Assembly: GCA_023023105.1 (NCBI GenBank)
Contig: CP083824.1
Coordinates: forward strand, 4,092,001 to 4,156,000
DNA from: Enterobacter ludwigii
GTDB taxonomy: Bacteria > Pseudomonadota > Gammaproteobacteria > Enterobacterales > Enterobacteriaceae
Direction of reading: 5' to 3'
DNA: 64,000 nucleotides
The notes beneath the pieces were generated by a model that searched no databases, had not been told where the DNA came from, and was given only the letters and a program-made list of their open reading frames with translations. A program made the translations under genes and the position numbers. How positions within the stretch are numbered: the first letter of the stretch is position 1; each line of letters opens with the position of its first letter. This document shows positions 40,954 to 55,081 of the stretch, in pieces.

Positions 40954-42843
40954 TTACGCGTCACGACGACGGCTTGAACCTTCGTCACGACGTGGGCCAC
41001 GGTTTTCACGGCGCTCGCCGGAGAAACGACGACCTTCACCGCCACGACCTTCGCTGCGACCGCCTTCACGACGCTCACCACCGAAACCGCGACCACCGCC
41101 ACGACGTTCGCCGCCACGGTCAGGACGTGGCTGTGCATCGCCCAGCAACTGCATGTTCATCGGCTTGTTCAGGATGCGGGTGCGAGTAAAGTGCTGCAGT
41201 ACTTCGCCCGGCATGCCTTTTGGCAGCTCAATGGTAGAGTGGGATGCGAACAGCTTGATGTTACCAATGTAACGGCTGCTGATGTCGCCTTCGTTAGCGA
41301 TCGCGCCAACGATGTGACGAACTTCAACACCATCATCACGGCCCACTTCAATGCGGTACAGCTCCATGTCGCCCGCGTCACGACGCTCACGACGTGGACG
41401 GTCTTCACCACCGCGCTCTGGACGGTCACCACGTGGGCCACGATCGTTACGGTCGCCACGACGTTCGAAGCGATCGTCACGGTCACGGAATTCACGCTTA
41501 GGACGCATTGGTGCATCTGGTGGCACGATCAGGCTACGTTCGCCTTGCGCCATTTTCAGCAGTGCTGCAGCCAGGGTTTCCATATCCAGCTCTTCGCCTT
41601 CAGCGGTTGGCTGAATCTGCGACAGCAGTGCACGGTACTGATCCAGATCGCTGCTTTCCAGCTGCTGCTGAACTTTCGCGGCGAATTTCTCCAGACGGCG
41701 TTTGCCCAGCAGTTCTGCGTTTGGCAGGTCAGCTTCTGGAATGGTCAGCTTCATGGTGCGTTCGATGTTACGCAGCAGACGACGCTCACGGTTCTCAACG
41801 AACAGCAGAGCACGACCCGCACGACCCGCACGACCGGTACGGCCGATACGGTGAACGTAAGACTCGGAGTCCATCGGGATGTCGTAGTTAACAACCAGGC
41901 TGATACGTTCAACGTCCAGACCACGTGCTGCCACGTCGGTTGCAATCAGGATATCCAGACGACCGTCTTTCAGACGCTCCAGAGTCTGCTCACGCAGAGC
42001 CTGATTCATGTCGCCGTTCAGCGCTGCGCTGTTGTAGCCGCTACGCTCAAGCGCTTCAGCCACTTCCAGGGTCGCGTTTTTGGTACGAACGAAGATAATC
42101 GCCGCATCAAAATCTTCCGCTTCGAGGAAACGTACCAGCGCTTCGTTTTTGCGCATGCCGTATACAGACCAGTAGCTCTGGCTGATGTCCGGGCGAGTGG
42201 TGACGCTGGACTGAATACGCACTTCCTGCGGCTCTTTCATGAAGCGGCGGGTAATGCGACGAATCGCTTCTGGCATGGTTGCAGAGAACAGCGCGGTCTG
42301 ATGACCGTCCGGGATCTGCGCCATGATAGTTTCTACGTCTTCGATGAAGCCCATACGCAGCATTTCATCTGCTTCATCCAGTACCAGGCCGCTCAGTTTA
42401 GAGAGGTCCAGAGTACCGCGCTTCAGGTGATCCAGCAGACGGCCCGGCGTACCGACAACAATCTGTGGGCCCTGGCGCAGGGCGCGTAACTGCACGTCAT
42501 AACGCTGGCCACCGTACAGGGCAACCACGTTTACGCCGCGCATATGTTTAGAGAATTCCGTCATTGCTTCAGCAACCTGAACAGCCAGTTCACGGGTTGG
42601 AGCCAGGACGAGGATCTGCGGTGCACGCAGGTCCGGATCAATGTTGTTCAGCAGCGGCAGCGAGAACGCCGCAGTTTTACCGCTACCAGTCTGGGCCATG
42701 CCCAGCACGTCACGACCAGAGAGCAGATGTGGGATACATTCTGCCTGGATCGGAGATGGTTTTTCGTAACCCAGATCGTTAAGGGCTTCAAGGATAGGAG
42801 CCTTCAGGCCCAGATCTGCAAAAGTGGTTTCGAATTCAGCCAT
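40954..42843 (-). CDS. deaD: DEAD-box RNA helicase DeaD (CsdA)
   Basis: Cold-shock ATP-dependent RNA helicase in 50S assembly and mRNA decay. 629 residues from the ATG at 42843 (MAEFETTF). Motifs in order: [18 protein letters not shown] (VLDEADEML), [14 protein letters not shown]. An RNA-binding domain and an Arg/Gly-rich tail follow ([13 protein letters not shown]...). Overlaps yrbN by 8 nt; E. coli shows the same arrangement. Confidence 0.96.
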   Translation of the reverse strand: MAEFETTFADLGLKAPILEALNDLGYEKPSPIQAECIPHLLSGRDVLGMAQTGSGKTAAFSLPLLNNIDPDLRAPQILVLAPTRELAVQVAEAMTEFSKHMRGVNVVALYGGQRYDVQLRALRQGPQIVVGTPGRLLDHLKRGTLDLSKLSGLVLDEADEMLRMGFIEDVETIMAQIPDGHQTALFSATMPEAIRRITRRFMKEPQEVRIQSSVTTRPDISQSYWSVYGMRKNEALVRFLEAEDFDAAIIFVRTKNATLEVAEALERSGYNSAALNGDMNQALREQTLERLKDGRLDILIATDVAARGLDVERISLVVNYDIPMDSESYVHRIGRTGRAGRAGRALLFVENRERRLLRNIERTMKLTIPEADLPNAELLGKRRLEKFAAKVQQQLESSDLDQYRALLSQIQPTAEGEELDMETLAAALLKMAQGERSLIVPPDAPMRPKREFRDRDDRFERRGDRNDRGPRGDRPERGGEDRPRRERRDAGDMELYRIEVGRDDGVEVRHIVGAIANEGDISSRYIGNIKLFASHSTIELPKGMPGEVLQHFTRTRILNKPMNMQLLGDAQPRPDRGGERRGGGRGFGGERREGGRSEGRGGEGRRFSGERRENRGPRRDEGSSRRRDA

Positions 42844-42916
42844 GTAGTACGAGTGCCTCAATGTCAATGGCGGCCAGTCTACTTAGCTCATCGTGAAAAT
42901 GATCTGCAATTTTCAT
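42836..42916 (-). CDS. yrbN: Conserved small protein YrbN
   Basis: A 26-codon frame ATG...TGA reading [20 protein letters not shown] then ALVLHG, nearly identical to E. coli YrbN (26 residues, one Cys to Ser change noticed from memory). Its stop overlaps the deaD start, so it probably couples deaD translation to upstream reading. No ribosome site stands out. Too short to appear in usual ORF lists. Confidence 0.85.
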   Translation of the reverse strand: MKIADHFHDELSRLAAIDIEALVLHG

Positions 42917-43023
42917 TGAAAAGTGTGAACCGGCTCAAATTAGATGTATTGACGAACAACAACGCCCTCACCAGTTAAGGTGATGGCAATCAAAAGATTA
43001 CGGGCTGATGTTTATGTCGTCAG

Positions 43024-43908
43024 CTATTGCTGGTCCGATTCTGCCAGGTCGTCTTGCTCCTGGCCCAAGAGCGATAATTCCAACAATGCATAACGGTGCT
43101 CAACGAAGTTGTGTACGTTGTTAGCAACCGCTAATTTGAACAGTGCCGTAGCGCTGTCCTTATCCCCCAGACTTAGGTAGTACTTACCTAAATAGAAGTT
43201 GGTTTCACTGAGATGCTCAGCGAGCGAGGTGTTATCCGTTGCGTCCGCCTTGAGGCGTTCCATCAGCGTTGCTTCGCTAATGTTGCCCAGGTAGAACTCG
43301 ACAATGTTCCATCCCCACTGTTCCTTGTCCGATTTATCGAAGCGCTGTTTCAGTGCCTCTTTTGCCTGCTTCTCATCGAGCTTCCGCTCAACGATGTAAA
43401 GCCACAGGCTACGGAAAGGATCATTAGGATCGTCTTGATAAAACGCCAGCAGATCATCTTGCGCTAACTTGTCACGACCGCCGTAATATAATGCGATACC
43501 GCGATTCAAGTGCGCGTAGTTGTAAGTTGGATCAAGCTCAAGTACAGAATCAAACGCTTCATAGGCAGCATCAAAATTGCCTGCCTGCGTTAAATAAATG
43601 CCTAAGTAATTGAATACTTCAGGCATATCAGGTCGGATTGCCAGCGCTTGTGAAAAATCATTTCGCGCCAATGCCCTCAGACCGAGACTATCATACAACA
43701 CTCCGCGCTCATATAAAAGCTGTGCGCGTTCGTCATCGGTTAAAGCCCGACTGGCAAGAATTTGTTCCATGCGTGCCAGAATCACTTCCTGCTGCAAAGT
43801 CGGTTGCAATGGCACTGCGAGGACTTCGCTCTTACGCCAGGCAGAGTTGCTGCATCCTGCCAGCGTTAGAGCTGTCGCAACGAAACACCAGCGCAAAAAA
43901 GGCTTCAT
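43024..43908 (-). CDS. nlpI: Lipoprotein NlpI, adaptor of Prc and peptidoglycan hydrolases
   Basis: Outer-membrane lipoprotein with TPR repeats that scaffolds endopeptidases and the Prc protease. 294 residues from the ATG at 43908. Lipobox TLAGC, lipidated C19. TPR-like repeats from about residue 60 ([22 protein letters not shown] split, then [17 protein letters not shown]). It lies 107 nt after pnp, behind a hairpin. Confidence 0.95.
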   Translation of the reverse strand: MKPFLRWCFVATALTLAGCSNSAWRKSEVLAVPLQPTLQQEVILARMEQILASRALTDDERAQLLYERGVLYDSLGLRALARNDFSQALAIRPDMPEVFNYLGIYLTQAGNFDAAYEAFDSVLELDPTYNYAHLNRGIALYYGGRDKLAQDDLLAFYQDDPNDPFRSLWLYIVERKLDEKQAKEALKQRFDKSDKEQWGWNIVEFYLGNISEATLMERLKADATDNTSLAEHLSETNFYLGKYYLSLGDKDSATALFKLAVANNVHNFVEHRYALLELSLLGQEQDDLAESDQQ

Positions 43909-43985
43909 TTCCCACTCCCGAAGACAACTATTGGATGAACGTCCTGTCCCCCGGCGGCTTAACAAGGCGTCCTGCCTGATAATAG

Positions 43986-44006
43986 GCCCTCCGCAAAGCG
44001 GAGGGC
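43986..44006 (-). terminator. Hairpin between pnp and nlpI
   Basis: GCCCTCCGC / GCGGAGGGC, perfect 9-bp stem with AAA loop. The following minus-strand bases (CTATTATC) are not a strong T-run, so partial termination or a 3' stabiliser is likely. Confidence 0.55.
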
Positions 44007-44016
44007 AAATGGCAAC

Positions 44017-46155
44017 TTACTCGCCTTGCTGTTCTGCTGCCTGTGCTTCTGGCGCAGCAGCTGGCTGAGACTGCTCGGTTGCTTCTTTAATGCTCAGACG
44101 GATACGGCCCTGGCGGTCAACTTCCAGAACTTTAACCGGTACTTCCTGGCCCATCTGCAGGTAATCGGTCACTTTCTCAACGCGCTTGTCAGCGATCTGA
44201 GAGATGTGAACCAGACCTTCTTTACCGCCACCGATGGCAACGAACGCGCCAAAGTCAACGATACGGGTCACTTTACCAGCGTAGATACGGCCCACTTCGA
44301 TTTCTGCGGTGATTTCTTCGATACGACGGATAGCGAATTTCGCTTTCTCGCCATCGGTTGCAGCAATCTTCACTGTACCGTCATCTTCGATTTCGATGGT
44401 GGTGCCAGTTTCTTCGGTCAGAGCACGGATAACAGAACCGCCCTTACCGATAACATCTTTGATCTTGTCTGGATTGATCTTGATGGTGTGAATACGCGGA
44501 GCGAACTGAGAAATATCGCCACGCGGTGCGTTAATCGCCTGTTCCATCACGCCCAGGATGTGCAGACGCGCACCTTTAGCCTGGTTCAGAGCAACCTGCA
44601 TGATCTCTTTGGTGATACCTTCAATTTTGATATCCATCTGCAGTGCAGAGATACCGTCGCGGGAACCCGCTACTTTGAAGTCCATATCGCCCAGGTGATC
44701 TTCGTCGCCCAGAATGTCAGACAGAACAACAAAGTTGTCGCCTTCTTTCACCAGACCCATTGCGATACCCGCAACAGCGGCTTTGATTGGCACGCCTGCA
44801 TCCATCAGCGCCAGAGAGGCACCACACACGGAAGCCATAGAAGAAGAACCGTTAGATTCGGTGATTTCAGAAACCACACGAACGGTGTACGGGAATTTGT
44901 CTGCGTCTGGCATCACTGCCAGCACGCCGCGCTTCGCCAGACGACCGTGACCAATTTCACGACGCTTCGGCGAACCCACCATACCGGTTTCACCTACGGA
45001 GTACGGAGGGAAGTTATAGTGGAACAGGAAGCTGTCAGTACGCTCGCCCATCAGTTCGTCGATGATCTGTGCATCACGGGCAGTACCCAGAGTTGCCGTC
45101 ACCAGCGCCTGAGTTTCACCACGGGTGAACAATGCAGAACCGTGAGTACGTGGCAGTACGCCAGTACGAACGTCCAGACCACGGATCATGTCTTTTTCGC
45201 GGCCATCGATACGCGGCTCACCAGCCAGAACGCGGCCACGAACAACGTTTTTCTCGATTGCGTGCAGGATTTCGCCAATTTCGTTAGCGTCCAGCGTTTC
45301 GTCTTCAGCAACCAGGGCAGCGGTAACGTCAGATTTGATCACGTCAACCTGAGCGTAACGCTCCTGTTTGTCAGTGATACGGTACGCATCGCTCAGACGA
45401 GATTCTGCCAGTGCAGCAACGCGTGCATTCAGTGCGTCGTTTGCCGCTTCTGGCTGCCAGTCCCAACGTGGTTTACCCGCTTCTTTCACCAGGTCGTTGA
45501 TGTTCTGGATAACAACCTGCTGCTGATCGTGACCGAAGACCACGGCGCCCAGCATCTGGTCTTCGCTCAGCAGTTCAGCTTCGGATTCAACCATCAGGAC
45601 AGCCGCTTCAGTACCTGCAACCACCAGGTCCAGCTTACTTTCTTTCAGCTCTTCCTGAGTTGGGTTCAGTACGTACTGGTCGTTGATGTAACCTACGCGC
45701 GCGGCACCGATTGGGCCATTGAATGGAATACCAGACAGTGACAGGGCAGCAGATGCACCGATCATCGCTACGATGTCCGGGTTAACCTGTGGGTTAACGG
45801 AAACAACGGTCGCGATAACCTGAACTTCGTTCACGAAACCTTCCGGGAACAGCGGGCGAACTGGACGGTCAATCAGACGCGCGATCAGGGTTTCGCCTTC
45901 GCTTGGACGGCCTTCACGACGGAAGAAACCACCTGGGATTTTACCGGCAGCGTAAGTACGCTCCTGGTAGTTAACGGTCAGCGGGAAGAAGTCCTGACCT
46001 GGTTTTGCTTTTTTCTGGCCCACTACGGTCACGAATACCGCGGTGTCATCCATGCTTACCATAACGGCAGCAGTAGCCTGACGTGCCATCATGCCGGTTT
46101 CCAGCGTGACGGTATGTTGACCATACTGGAATTTACGAACGATCGGATTCAGCAA
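44017..46155 (-). CDS. pnp: Polynucleotide phosphorylase
   Basis: 3'-to-5' phosphorolytic exoribonuclease of the degradosome. 712 residues. Two RNase PH-type domains (N-terminal ~1-210, second ~300-540 with [14 protein letters not shown] and [14 protein letters not shown]), a KH domain ([19 protein letters not shown]..) and a C-terminal S1 domain ([21 protein letters not shown]). Preceded by a structured leader. Confidence 0.97.
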   Translation of the reverse strand: MLNPIVRKFQYGQHTVTLETGMMARQATAAVMVSMDDTAVFVTVVGQKKAKPGQDFFPLTVNYQERTYAAGKIPGGFFRREGRPSEGETLIARLIDRPVRPLFPEGFVNEVQVIATVVSVNPQVNPDIVAMIGASAALSLSGIPFNGPIGAARVGYINDQYVLNPTQEELKESKLDLVVAGTEAAVLMVESEAELLSEDQMLGAVVFGHDQQQVVIQNINDLVKEAGKPRWDWQPEAANDALNARVAALAESRLSDAYRITDKQERYAQVDVIKSDVTAALVAEDETLDANEIGEILHAIEKNVVRGRVLAGEPRIDGREKDMIRGLDVRTGVLPRTHGSALFTRGETQALVTATLGTARDAQIIDELMGERTDSFLFHYNFPPYSVGETGMVGSPKRREIGHGRLAKRGVLAVMPDADKFPYTVRVVSEITESNGSSSMASVCGASLALMDAGVPIKAAVAGIAMGLVKEGDNFVVLSDILGDEDHLGDMDFKVAGSRDGISALQMDIKIEGITKEIMQVALNQAKGARLHILGVMEQAINAPRGDISQFAPRIHTIKINPDKIKDVIGKGGSVIRALTEETGTTIEIEDDGTVKIAATDGEKAKFAIRRIEEITAEIEVGRIYAGKVTRIVDFGAFVAIGGGKEGLVHISQIADKRVEKVTDYLQMGQEVPVKVLEVDRQGRIRLSIKEATEQSQPAAAPEAQAAEQQGE

Positions 46156-46174
46156 AGTTCTGTCCTTTCTTAAA

Positions 46175-46290
46175 TGTTTGACAGCACACCCACGGCGTGC
46201 TGTCGATTTAACCCGACCTTCTTCGCATCCTCGCGACTAATGACAACCGACACCCTCATGGGTGAAGCCTCTCATTAGCCGCGCGAACCT
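46175..46290 (-). promoter_or_regulatory. Structured pnp leader, candidate RNase III target
   Basis: Two inverted repeats lie in the rpsO-pnp spacer: GACAGCAC/GTGCTGTC (46180-46187, 46197-46204) and a longer one pairing 46231-46243 with 46272-46286 (TCGCG..CTAATGA against TCATTAG..CGCGCGA). E. coli pnp mRNA is cleaved by RNase III in a leader stem and then autoregulated by PNPase. Confidence 0.65.
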
Positions 46291-46354
46291 CTGCAATGAA
46301 GATCATTTATAGCAACAATACAATAGTTTCCAGTGAATTGCTGCCGTCTGGTTG

Positions 46355-46380
46355 AAAAAAGGGGCCATCAGGCCCCCTTT
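46355..46380 (-). terminator. Terminator after rpsO
   Basis: GGGGCC/GGCCCC stem (46361-46366, 46371-46376) followed by six T residues on the minus strand. Expected to give the rpsO mRNA 3' end with some read-through to pnp. Confidence 0.85.
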
Positions 46381-46397
46381 TCTGAAACTCGCAAGAC

Positions 46398-47771
<1,374 letters not shown>

Positions 47772-47772
<1 letters not shown>

Positions 47773-48176
47773 TAGTCCTCCTTGCTGTCGTCCGCTGGGT
47801 TAACACGACGTTCGTCGTCATGTTTCACCACGCTGGTTACCAGGTTAGACATACGCATACCTTCGACCAGCGAGTTGTCGTAGAAGAAGGTCAGCTCAGG
47901 CACGATACGCAGACGCATCGCTTTACCAAGCAGAGAGCGGATGAAACCAGAGGCTTCCTGAAGGGCTTTGATACCGTTTTTAACTGCGGCTTCATCCTGA
48001 TCGTTCAGGAAAGTCACGAACACTTTGGCATACGCCAGGTCACGGGACATTTCTACGCCAGACACGGTGGTCATCATACCCACGCGAGGGTCTTTAATTT
48101 CACGTTGCAGAATGAGGGCGATCTCTTTCTGCATTTCCTGCGCTACGCGCTGAGGGCGACCAAATTCTTTCGCCAT
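47772..48176 (-). CDS. rbfA: Ribosome-binding factor RbfA
   Basis: KH-fold factor for 30S maturation and cold growth. 134 residues from the ATG at 48176 ([18 protein letters not shown]); the 48194 start is not supported. [20 protein letters not shown] and [12 protein letters not shown] are typical. Downstream of infB, behind a hairpin and a REP-like unit. Confidence 0.95.
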
Positions 48177-48192
48177 AATAAATTCTCCAGAC

Positions 48193-48218
48193 AAAAAAGG
48201 GGCTAAAGCCCCTTTTTT
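48193..48218. terminator. Symmetric hairpin between infB and rbfA
   Basis: AAAAAAGGGGC / GCCCCTTTTTT (48193-48203, 48208-48218) with a 4-nt loop, a bidirectional terminator shape. As rbfA has to be read through from infB, termination is presumably partial. Confidence 0.7.
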
Positions 48219-48226
48219 AAATTATT

Positions 48227-48258
48227 GCCGGGTGGCGCGAGGCGATCCCGGCCTACAA
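48227..48258. repeat. REP/BIME-type palindrome
   Basis: Begins GCCGGGTGGCGCGAGG and ends CCCGGCCTACAA, the classic enterobacterial REP layout, in the infB-rbfA spacer. Confidence 0.8.
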
Positions 48259-48265
48259 TCGGTCA

Positions 48266-50956
48266 TTAAGCGATGGTACGCTGAATTTCGATGATCTCGA
48301 ACACTTCGATCATATCGCCAACGCGAACGTCGTTGTAGTTCTTCACGCCGATACCACATTCCATACCGTTACGGACTTCGTTCACGTCATCTTTGAAGCG
48401 GCGCAGAGATTCCAGCTCGCCTTCATAGATAACCACGTTGTCGCGCAGGACACGGATTGGGTTGTGACGCTTGATGATACCTTCGGTAACCATACAGCCC
48501 GCGATCGCACCGAATTTCGGTGATTTGAACACGTCACGTACTTCAGCCAGACCGATGATCTGCTGTTTCAGCTCAGGAGACAGCATACCGCTCATCGCAG
48601 CTTTCACTTCGTCGATCAGGTTATAGATGACGGAGTAGTAACGCAGATCCAGGCTTTCCGCTTCGATCACGCGGCGAGCAGAAGCATCAGCACGCACGTT
48701 GAAGCCAACCAGGATGGCGTTGGACGCTGCAGCCAGGGTTGCGTCAGTTTCGGTGATACCACCTACACCAGAACCGATGATCTTCACTTTAACTTCGTCG
48801 GTGGACAGTTTCAGCAAGGAGTCGGAGATCGCTTCCACAGAACCCTGAACGTCGGCTTTCAGAACAACGTTCACTTCGTGAACTTCGCCCTCGGTCATGT
48901 TGGCAAACATGTTCTCGAGTTTAGATTTCTGCTGACGAGCCAGTTTAACTTCACGGAATTTGCCCTGACGATACAGTGCAACTTCACGCGCTTTCTTCTC
49001 GTCACGCACAACGGTCACTTCATCACCGGCAGCCGGAACACCGGACAGACCCAGGATTTCCACTGGAATGGACGGACCTGCTTCCAGGACCTCCTGACCC
49101 AGTTCGTTACGCATCGCACGAACACGACCGTATTCGAAACCACACAGGACGATATCGCCTTTATGCAGCGTACCTTCGCGAACCAGAACGGTAGCTACAG
49201 GGCCACGGCCTTTATCCAGGAAGGATTCGATAACAGCGCCGCTCGCCATACCGTTACGGATCGCTTTCAGTTCCAGAACTTCAGCCTGCAGCAGGATCGC
49301 GTCCAGCAGCTCGTCGATACCAGTACCTGCTTTCGCAGACACGTGTACGAACTGGCTTTCACCGCCCCACTCTTCTGGCATGATGCCGTACTGGGACAGT
49401 TCGTTTTTAACACGATCCGGATCCGCTTCTGGCTTATCGATCTTGTTCACTGCAACCACGACCGGCACACCCGCCGCTTTCGCGTGCTGGATAGCTTCGA
49501 TAGTCTGTGGCATAACGCCATCGTCAGCAGCAACAACCAGAACAACGATATCTGTCGCCTGAGCACCACGAGCACGCATTGAGGTAAACGCGGCGTGGCC
49601 TGGGGTATCCAGGAAGGTGATCATACCGTTGTCAGTTTCTACGTGGTAAGCACCGATGTGCTGGGTAATACCACCCGCTTCACCGGAGGCCACTTTCGTA
49701 GAACGAATGTAGTCGAGCAGAGAGGTTTTACCGTGGTCAACGTGACCCATGATGGTCACCACTGGCGCACGCGGTTCAGCCGCTGCACCGGTGTCACGGT
49801 CGCTCATTACCGCTTCTTCCAGCTCGTTTTCACGACGCAGGATAACTTTGTGGCCCATCTCTTCGGCAACCAGCTGTGCGGTTTCCTGGTCGATAACCTG
49901 GTTGATGGTCGCCATTGCGCCCAGCTTCATCATCGCTTTGATGACCTGAGAGCCTTTAACTGCCATCTTGTTCGCCAGATCGCCAACGGTGATGGTTTCG
50001 CCAATCACAACGTCACGGTTAACGGCCTGAGCTGGCTTCTGGAAGCCCTGCTGCAGAGAAGAACCTTTACGCTGTTTGCCACCTTTACCACCACGTACCG
50101 CTGCACGCGCTTCTTCACGGTCAGCTTTAGACTCGGCGTGTTTATTGCCTTTTTTCGCCGGACGCGCTGCTTTCGCATTGCGACCACGACCACGACCGCC
50201 TTCAACTTCACGGTCGTTATCATCTTCAGCCTGACGTGCGTGCTGAGAAGTGGTCACGTGATAGTCGCTGGTATCTTCAGACTGCTCAGCGGTATCAACA
50301 CCGTTCTTCTCGTTTTCTTCTGCCATACGACGTGCTTCTTCAGCCACACGACGTGCTTCTTCTTCCAGCTTACGACGGGCTTCTTCTTCCGCTTTACGCT
50401 TCAGCTCGGCAGCTTCATTTTCACGGCGGGCTTTTTCAGCCTGGGCGGTTTTGGTCATTTCGTCTGTCTGTTGATTGCTCACTTTGTCTTTTTCCGCAGC
50501 GTCACGCTTCACTTTATCACTTGCGTCGCGTTTCGCTTTTTCTGCGGCCTCACGTTCAGCTTTTAATTCTGCTTCACGTTTAGCGGTTGCTTCCGCCTCA
50601 CGCTGAGCTTGTTCTTCCGCTTCACGCTGTGCCTGCTCTTCCGCGGCAAGGCGTTCTGCCTCTTGCGGATCACGTTTTACAAAGGTGCGCGTCTTGCGGA
50701 CTTCAATTTGTACCGATTTGCTTTTGCCGCCGGTACCTGGGATGTTTAACGTGCTACGCGTTTTGCGTTGCAGCGTTAACTTGTCAGGCGTCGAACCGTG
50801 TTCACGGTTCAGATGCGTTAACAAGGTTTGTTTTTCTTGCGCGGTCACCGAGTCATCAGCGGACTTCGGGATCCCTGCATCAGCAAATTGCTGTACCAGG
50901 CGGTCCACGGAGGTCTGAATCTCAGCAGCCAGCGATTTTACAGTTACATCAGTCAT
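48266..50956 (-). CDS. infB: Translation initiation factor IF-2
   Basis: GTPase that places fMet-tRNA on the ribosome. 896 residues (E. coli 890). Short N-terminal helical domain ([19 protein letters not shown]), long Ala/Glu/Lys/Arg-rich linker (~100-300), then G domain with [20 protein letters not shown] and NKID, followed by domains II-IV. Internal start sites for shorter isoforms are likely, as in E. coli, but not proven here. Confidence 0.97.
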   Translation of the reverse strand: MTDVTVKSLAAEIQTSVDRLVQQFADAGIPKSADDSVTAQEKQTLLTHLNREHGSTPDKLTLQRKTRSTLNIPGTGGKSKSVQIEVRKTRTFVKRDPQEAERLAAEEQAQREAEEQAQREAEATAKREAELKAEREAAEKAKRDASDKVKRDAAEKDKVSNQQTDEMTKTAQAEKARRENEAAELKRKAEEEARRKLEEEARRVAEEARRMAEENEKNGVDTAEQSEDTSDYHVTTSQHARQAEDDNDREVEGGRGRGRNAKAARPAKKGNKHAESKADREEARAAVRGGKGGKQRKGSSLQQGFQKPAQAVNRDVVIGETITVGDLANKMAVKGSQVIKAMMKLGAMATINQVIDQETAQLVAEEMGHKVILRRENELEEAVMSDRDTGAAAEPRAPVVTIMGHVDHGKTSLLDYIRSTKVASGEAGGITQHIGAYHVETDNGMITFLDTPGHAAFTSMRARGAQATDIVVLVVAADDGVMPQTIEAIQHAKAAGVPVVVAVNKIDKPEADPDRVKNELSQYGIMPEEWGGESQFVHVSAKAGTGIDELLDAILLQAEVLELKAIRNGMASGAVIESFLDKGRGPVATVLVREGTLHKGDIVLCGFEYGRVRAMRNELGQEVLEAGPSIPVEILGLSGVPAAGDEVTVVRDEKKAREVALYRQGKFREVKLARQQKSKLENMFANMTEGEVHEVNVVLKADVQGSVEAISDSLLKLSTDEVKVKIIGSGVGGITETDATLAAASNAILVGFNVRADASARRVIEAESLDLRYYSVIYNLIDEVKAAMSGMLSPELKQQIIGLAEVRDVFKSPKFGAIAGCMVTEGIIKRHNPIRVLRDNVVIYEGELESLRRFKDDVNEVRNGMECGIGVKNYNDVRVGDMIEVFEIIEIQRTIA

Positions 50957-50980
50957 GCTGTTCCTTCCTGCTACAGTTTA

Positions 50981-52483
50981 TTACGCTTCGTCGCCGAACC
51001 AGCAAATATTACGTGCGGCCATGATGAGCTCGCCGGCTTTCTCGTCGGTTAAACCTTCGATATCAGCCAGGTCATCAACGCCTTGCTCAGCGAGATCTTC
51101 CAGCGTACAAACACCACGGGCAGCCAGCTTGAACGCAATCGCACGATCAAGACCTTCCAGATTCAGCAGGTCATCAGCCGGCTTCTTATCGCCAAGGCTT
51201 TCTTCCTGAGCCAGTGCCAGGGTGGTCAGTGCGTTTTTAGCGCGTTCACGCAGGGCTTCAACGGTTGGCTCATCCAGACCGTCAATTTCCAGCAGCTCTT
51301 TCATTGGCACATAGGCCAGTTCTTCCAGCGTAGAGAAACCTTCTTCAACCAGAACAGTGGCGAAATCTTCGTCAATATCCAGGTACTTCGTGAAGGTATC
51401 GATCGCCGCGTGGGCTTCAGCCTGATGCTTAGCCTGCAGGTCATCAACGGTCATGACGTTGAGTTCCCAGCCGCTCAGCTGTGACGCCAGGCGAACGTTC
51501 TGACCATTACGGCCGATTGCCTGAGCCAGGTTGCCCGCTTCAACAGCGATATCCATGGTGTGTTTATCTTCGTCAACAACGATAGACGCCACATCAGCTG
51601 GAGCCATTGCGTTGATCACGAACTGCGCCGGGTTATCGTCCCACAGAACGATATCAATACGCTCGCCGCCAAGCTCAGTAGAGACAGCCTGAACACGCGC
51701 ACCACGCATACCGACGCAAGCACCGACTGGGTCGATACGCTTGTCGTTGGTTTTCACCGCAATTTTCGCACGAGAGCCCGGATCGCGAGCCGCTGCTTTA
51801 ATCTCGATAACTTCTTCGCCGATTTCCGGTACTTCGATACGGAACAGTTCAACCAGCATTTCTGGTTTAGAACGGGTCACGAACAGCTGTGCACCACGCG
51901 CTTCAGGACGCACGGCATACAGAACACCGCGAATACGGTCACCTGGACGGAAGTTTTCACGCGGCAGCATATCTTCACGCAGAATTACCGCTTCAGCGTT
52001 ACCCGGCATCCCTTCGGATTTGATTTCCAGAGAGATGTTGTCGCGGTTCACTTTCTTCACCACGCCAGTAATGATTTCGCCTTCCTGATCGCGGAACTGG
52101 TCAACAACCAGCGCGCGCTCGGCTTCACGCACTTTCTGCACGATAACCTGTTTCGCGGTTTGGGTCGTGATACGGTCGAAAGTCACAGATTCAATCTGAT
52201 CTTCAACGTATTCACCCACGTTCAGACTTTCGTCTTCAAAACGTGCCGCTTCCAGGGTGATCTCTTTGGTCGGCTGGGTCACTTCTTCAACGATTACCCA
52301 ACGACGGAATGTATCGAAGTCACCGCTTTTACGATCGATTTCTACGCGAACATCGATCTCTTGCTCGTATTTTTTCTTGGTTGCTGTAGCCAGTGCACTT
52401 TCCAGCGCTTCGAAAATCTTCTCACGCGGCAGTGATTTCTCATTGGAGACGGCTTCAACAACAGCCAAAATTTCTTTGTTCAT
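50981..52483 (-). CDS. nusA: Transcription termination/antitermination factor NusA
   Basis: RNA-polymerase-binding factor. 500 residues (E. coli 495). N-terminal domain, S1 ([20 protein letters not shown]), two KH domains ([29 protein letters not shown]) and two acidic repeats at the C-terminus ending [10 protein letters not shown] five-residue-longer loop ([13 protein letters not shown]) in the S1 domain explains the extra length. Confidence 0.97.
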   Translation of the reverse strand: MNKEILAVVEAVSNEKSLPREKIFEALESALATATKKKYEQEIDVRVEIDRKSGDFDTFRRWVIVEEVTQPTKEITLEAARFEDESLNVGEYVEDQIESVTFDRITTQTAKQVIVQKVREAERALVVDQFRDQEGEIITGVVKKVNRDNISLEIKSEGMPGNAEAVILREDMLPRENFRPGDRIRGVLYAVRPEARGAQLFVTRSKPEMLVELFRIEVPEIGEEVIEIKAAARDPGSRAKIAVKTNDKRIDPVGACVGMRGARVQAVSTELGGERIDIVLWDDNPAQFVINAMAPADVASIVVDEDKHTMDIAVEAGNLAQAIGRNGQNVRLASQLSGWELNVMTVDDLQAKHQAEAHAAIDTFTKYLDIDEDFATVLVEEGFSTLEELAYVPMKELLEIDGLDEPTVEALRERAKNALTTLALAQEESLGDKKPADDLLNLEGLDRAIAFKLAARGVCTLEDLAEQGVDDLADIEGLTDEKAGELIMAARNICWFGDEA

Positions 52484-52511
52484 CGCGGGCTTTTCACCTC
52501 AATCCAGACTG

Positions 52512-52964
52512 TTAAAAGTGGGGAACCAGGTTCGCCTTCTGGATATTACTCAGCGCGAACACTTCATCTTTGCCTTCGACTGTTACCGTGATCATTTCAC
52601 CATCAACGGCTTTGATAATTCCCTGCCATTTACGGCGGTTCTGTACGGCCATACGCAGAACGAGAGCCACTTCTTCACCGGTAAAACGCACATAGTGTTC
52701 GGCCGTGAACATCGGGCGATCGAGGCCAGGTGAGGAAACTTCCAGGTTGTACGCAACGGTAATCGGGTCTTCAACATCAAGAACCGCACTCACCTGGTGG
52801 CTAACATCAGCACAATCATCAACATTGATGCCATCTTCACTATCAATATAGATGCGCAGCGTCGATGTACGGCCGCGAACGAATTCGATGCCGACCAGTT
52901 CGTAGCCCAGTGCTTCGACCGGTGCAGTAATCATCTCTGTTAATTTTTGCTCTAATGTGGACAA
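52512..52964 (-). CDS. rimP: Ribosome maturation factor RimP
   Basis: Needed for 30S assembly. 150 residues from a TTG at 52964 giving [20 protein letters not shown], with GGGGGTGGGC just upstream acting as ribosome site. The same start is used in E. coli. The 52976 TTG would add four residues and overlap the ribosome site. First protein gene of the metY-nusA-infB operon. Confidence 0.93.
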   Translation of the reverse strand: MSTLEQKLTEMITAPVEALGYELVGIEFVRGRTSTLRIYIDSEDGINVDDCADVSHQVSAVLDVEDPITVAYNLEVSSPGLDRPMFTAEHYVRFTGEEVALVLRMAVQNRRKWQGIIKAVDGEMITVTVEGKDEVFALSNIQKANLVPHF

Positions 52965-52981
52965 GCCCACCCCCAAGACAT

Positions 52982-53001
52982 AAAAAAAGGGCGTAAAGCC
53001 C
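52982..53001 (-). terminator. Weak terminator/attenuator upstream of rimP
   Basis: On the minus strand GGGC-TTTAC-GCCC followed by seven T residues. It lies between metY and the rimP start, so it must be read through to express the operon. Confidence 0.65.
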
Positions 53002-53023
53002 AGTTATTCTGTAGTCAGATAAC

Positions 53024-53046
53024 AAAAAACCCCGATAAATCGGGGC
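53024..53046 (-). terminator. Terminator after metY
   Basis: ATCGGGG/CCCCGAT stem (53039-53045, 53030-53036) followed by six T residues on the minus strand. With the next hairpin it forms a tandem terminator between metY and rimP. Confidence 0.75.
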
Positions 53047-53171
53047 TTTAGATAACTGAACCCTATAGCCACAACTGTGGCCTGGAGCACTCTCCGAAAG
53101 AATTTTTTCAAATCCAGCTACGAAGGCTCTAAGTCTTCACAGTATATTTGAAAAAGAACTTTATGGGAAAG

Positions 53172-53248
<77 letters not shown>

Positions 53249-53263
53249 CCTGAAACGTGGCAA

Positions 53264-53292
53264 ATTCTACGCGTTTTGGACAGAATTTGCAA
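53264..53292 (-). promoter_or_regulatory. metY promoter
   Basis: On the minus strand TTGCAA (53287-53292), 17-nt spacer, TAGAAT (53264-53269). It lies about 15 nt upstream of the metY 5' end. Confidence 0.75.
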
Positions 53293-53452
53293 ATAATGCT
53301 GGGATTTGGTACCGAAGACGGGACGTAAAATCGGCGTTCAGTATATTGATAGTTGACCCCACCTGTCAAGGCGACTTCAGTCAGAGCAATCAGACCAAAA
53401 TTTTTACAAAAAACGCAGGAGTCTCTTTCGGTCATCGACAAAAGATGATTAA

Positions 53453-53487
53453 ATGAATACTCACTTATCTTGCATAAAAATGCACAG
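53453..53487 (+). promoter_or_regulatory. Pair of ARG boxes before argG
   Basis: Two adjacent 18-mers fit the ArgR box: 53453-53470 (ATGAATACTCACTTATCT, weaker) and 53470-53487 (TTGCATAAAAATGCACAG, near-palindromic). ArgR binds tandem boxes in arginine promoters; argG starts 48 nt further on. Confidence 0.65.
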
Positions 53488-53507
53488 ATAGCGAAAGCGG
53501 TCTCTAA

Positions 53508-54881
<1,374 letters not shown>

Positions 54882-54898
54882 TCGCTGACAAGAAATGC

Positions 54899-54926
54899 AA
54901 AAGGCGTCCGATGGACGCCTTTTTTA
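54899..54926 (+). terminator. Terminator after argG
   Basis: AAGGCGTCC/GGACGCCTT (54901-54909, 54913-54921), 3-nt loop, followed by TTTT. Confidence 0.88.
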
Positions 54927-54946
54927 TGTCTGTTAATCCACAGACG

Positions 54947-54976
54947 AAAAAAAAGACGTCTTTCGACGTCTTTTTT
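54947..54976 (-). terminator. Terminator after leuU
   Basis: GACGTC/GACGTC stem with TTTC loop (AAAAGACGTC 54951-54960, GACGTCTTTT from 54965), followed on the minus strand by a long T-run. Works in both directions. Confidence 0.85.
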
Positions 54977-54985
54977 CTGGAATAT

Positions 54986-55072
54986 TGGTACCGAGGATGG
55001 GACTCGAACCCACAAGCCCGTTAGGGCACTACCACCTCAAGGTAGCGTGTCTACCAATTCCACCACCTCGGT
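54986..55072 (-). tRNA. leuU: tRNA-Leu (GAG)
   Basis: 87 nt, anticodon GAG in CTACCTTGAGGTGGTAG, long variable arm (TGCCCTAACGGGCTT), ending CCTCGGTACCA. The first pair is A:U rather than the G:U of E. coli leuU. It lies 9 nt after the secG stop and is cotranscribed with it. Confidence 0.97.
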
Positions 55073-55081
55073 ACAGAATAC

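Noticed and set aside
41191..42489. 432-codon plus-strand frame opposite deaD
   Set aside because: Antisense shadow; low-complexity composition mirrors the RGG-rich gene.
44026..45741. 571-codon plus-strand frame opposite pnp
   Set aside because: Antisense shadow; codon pattern follows pnp, which is certain.
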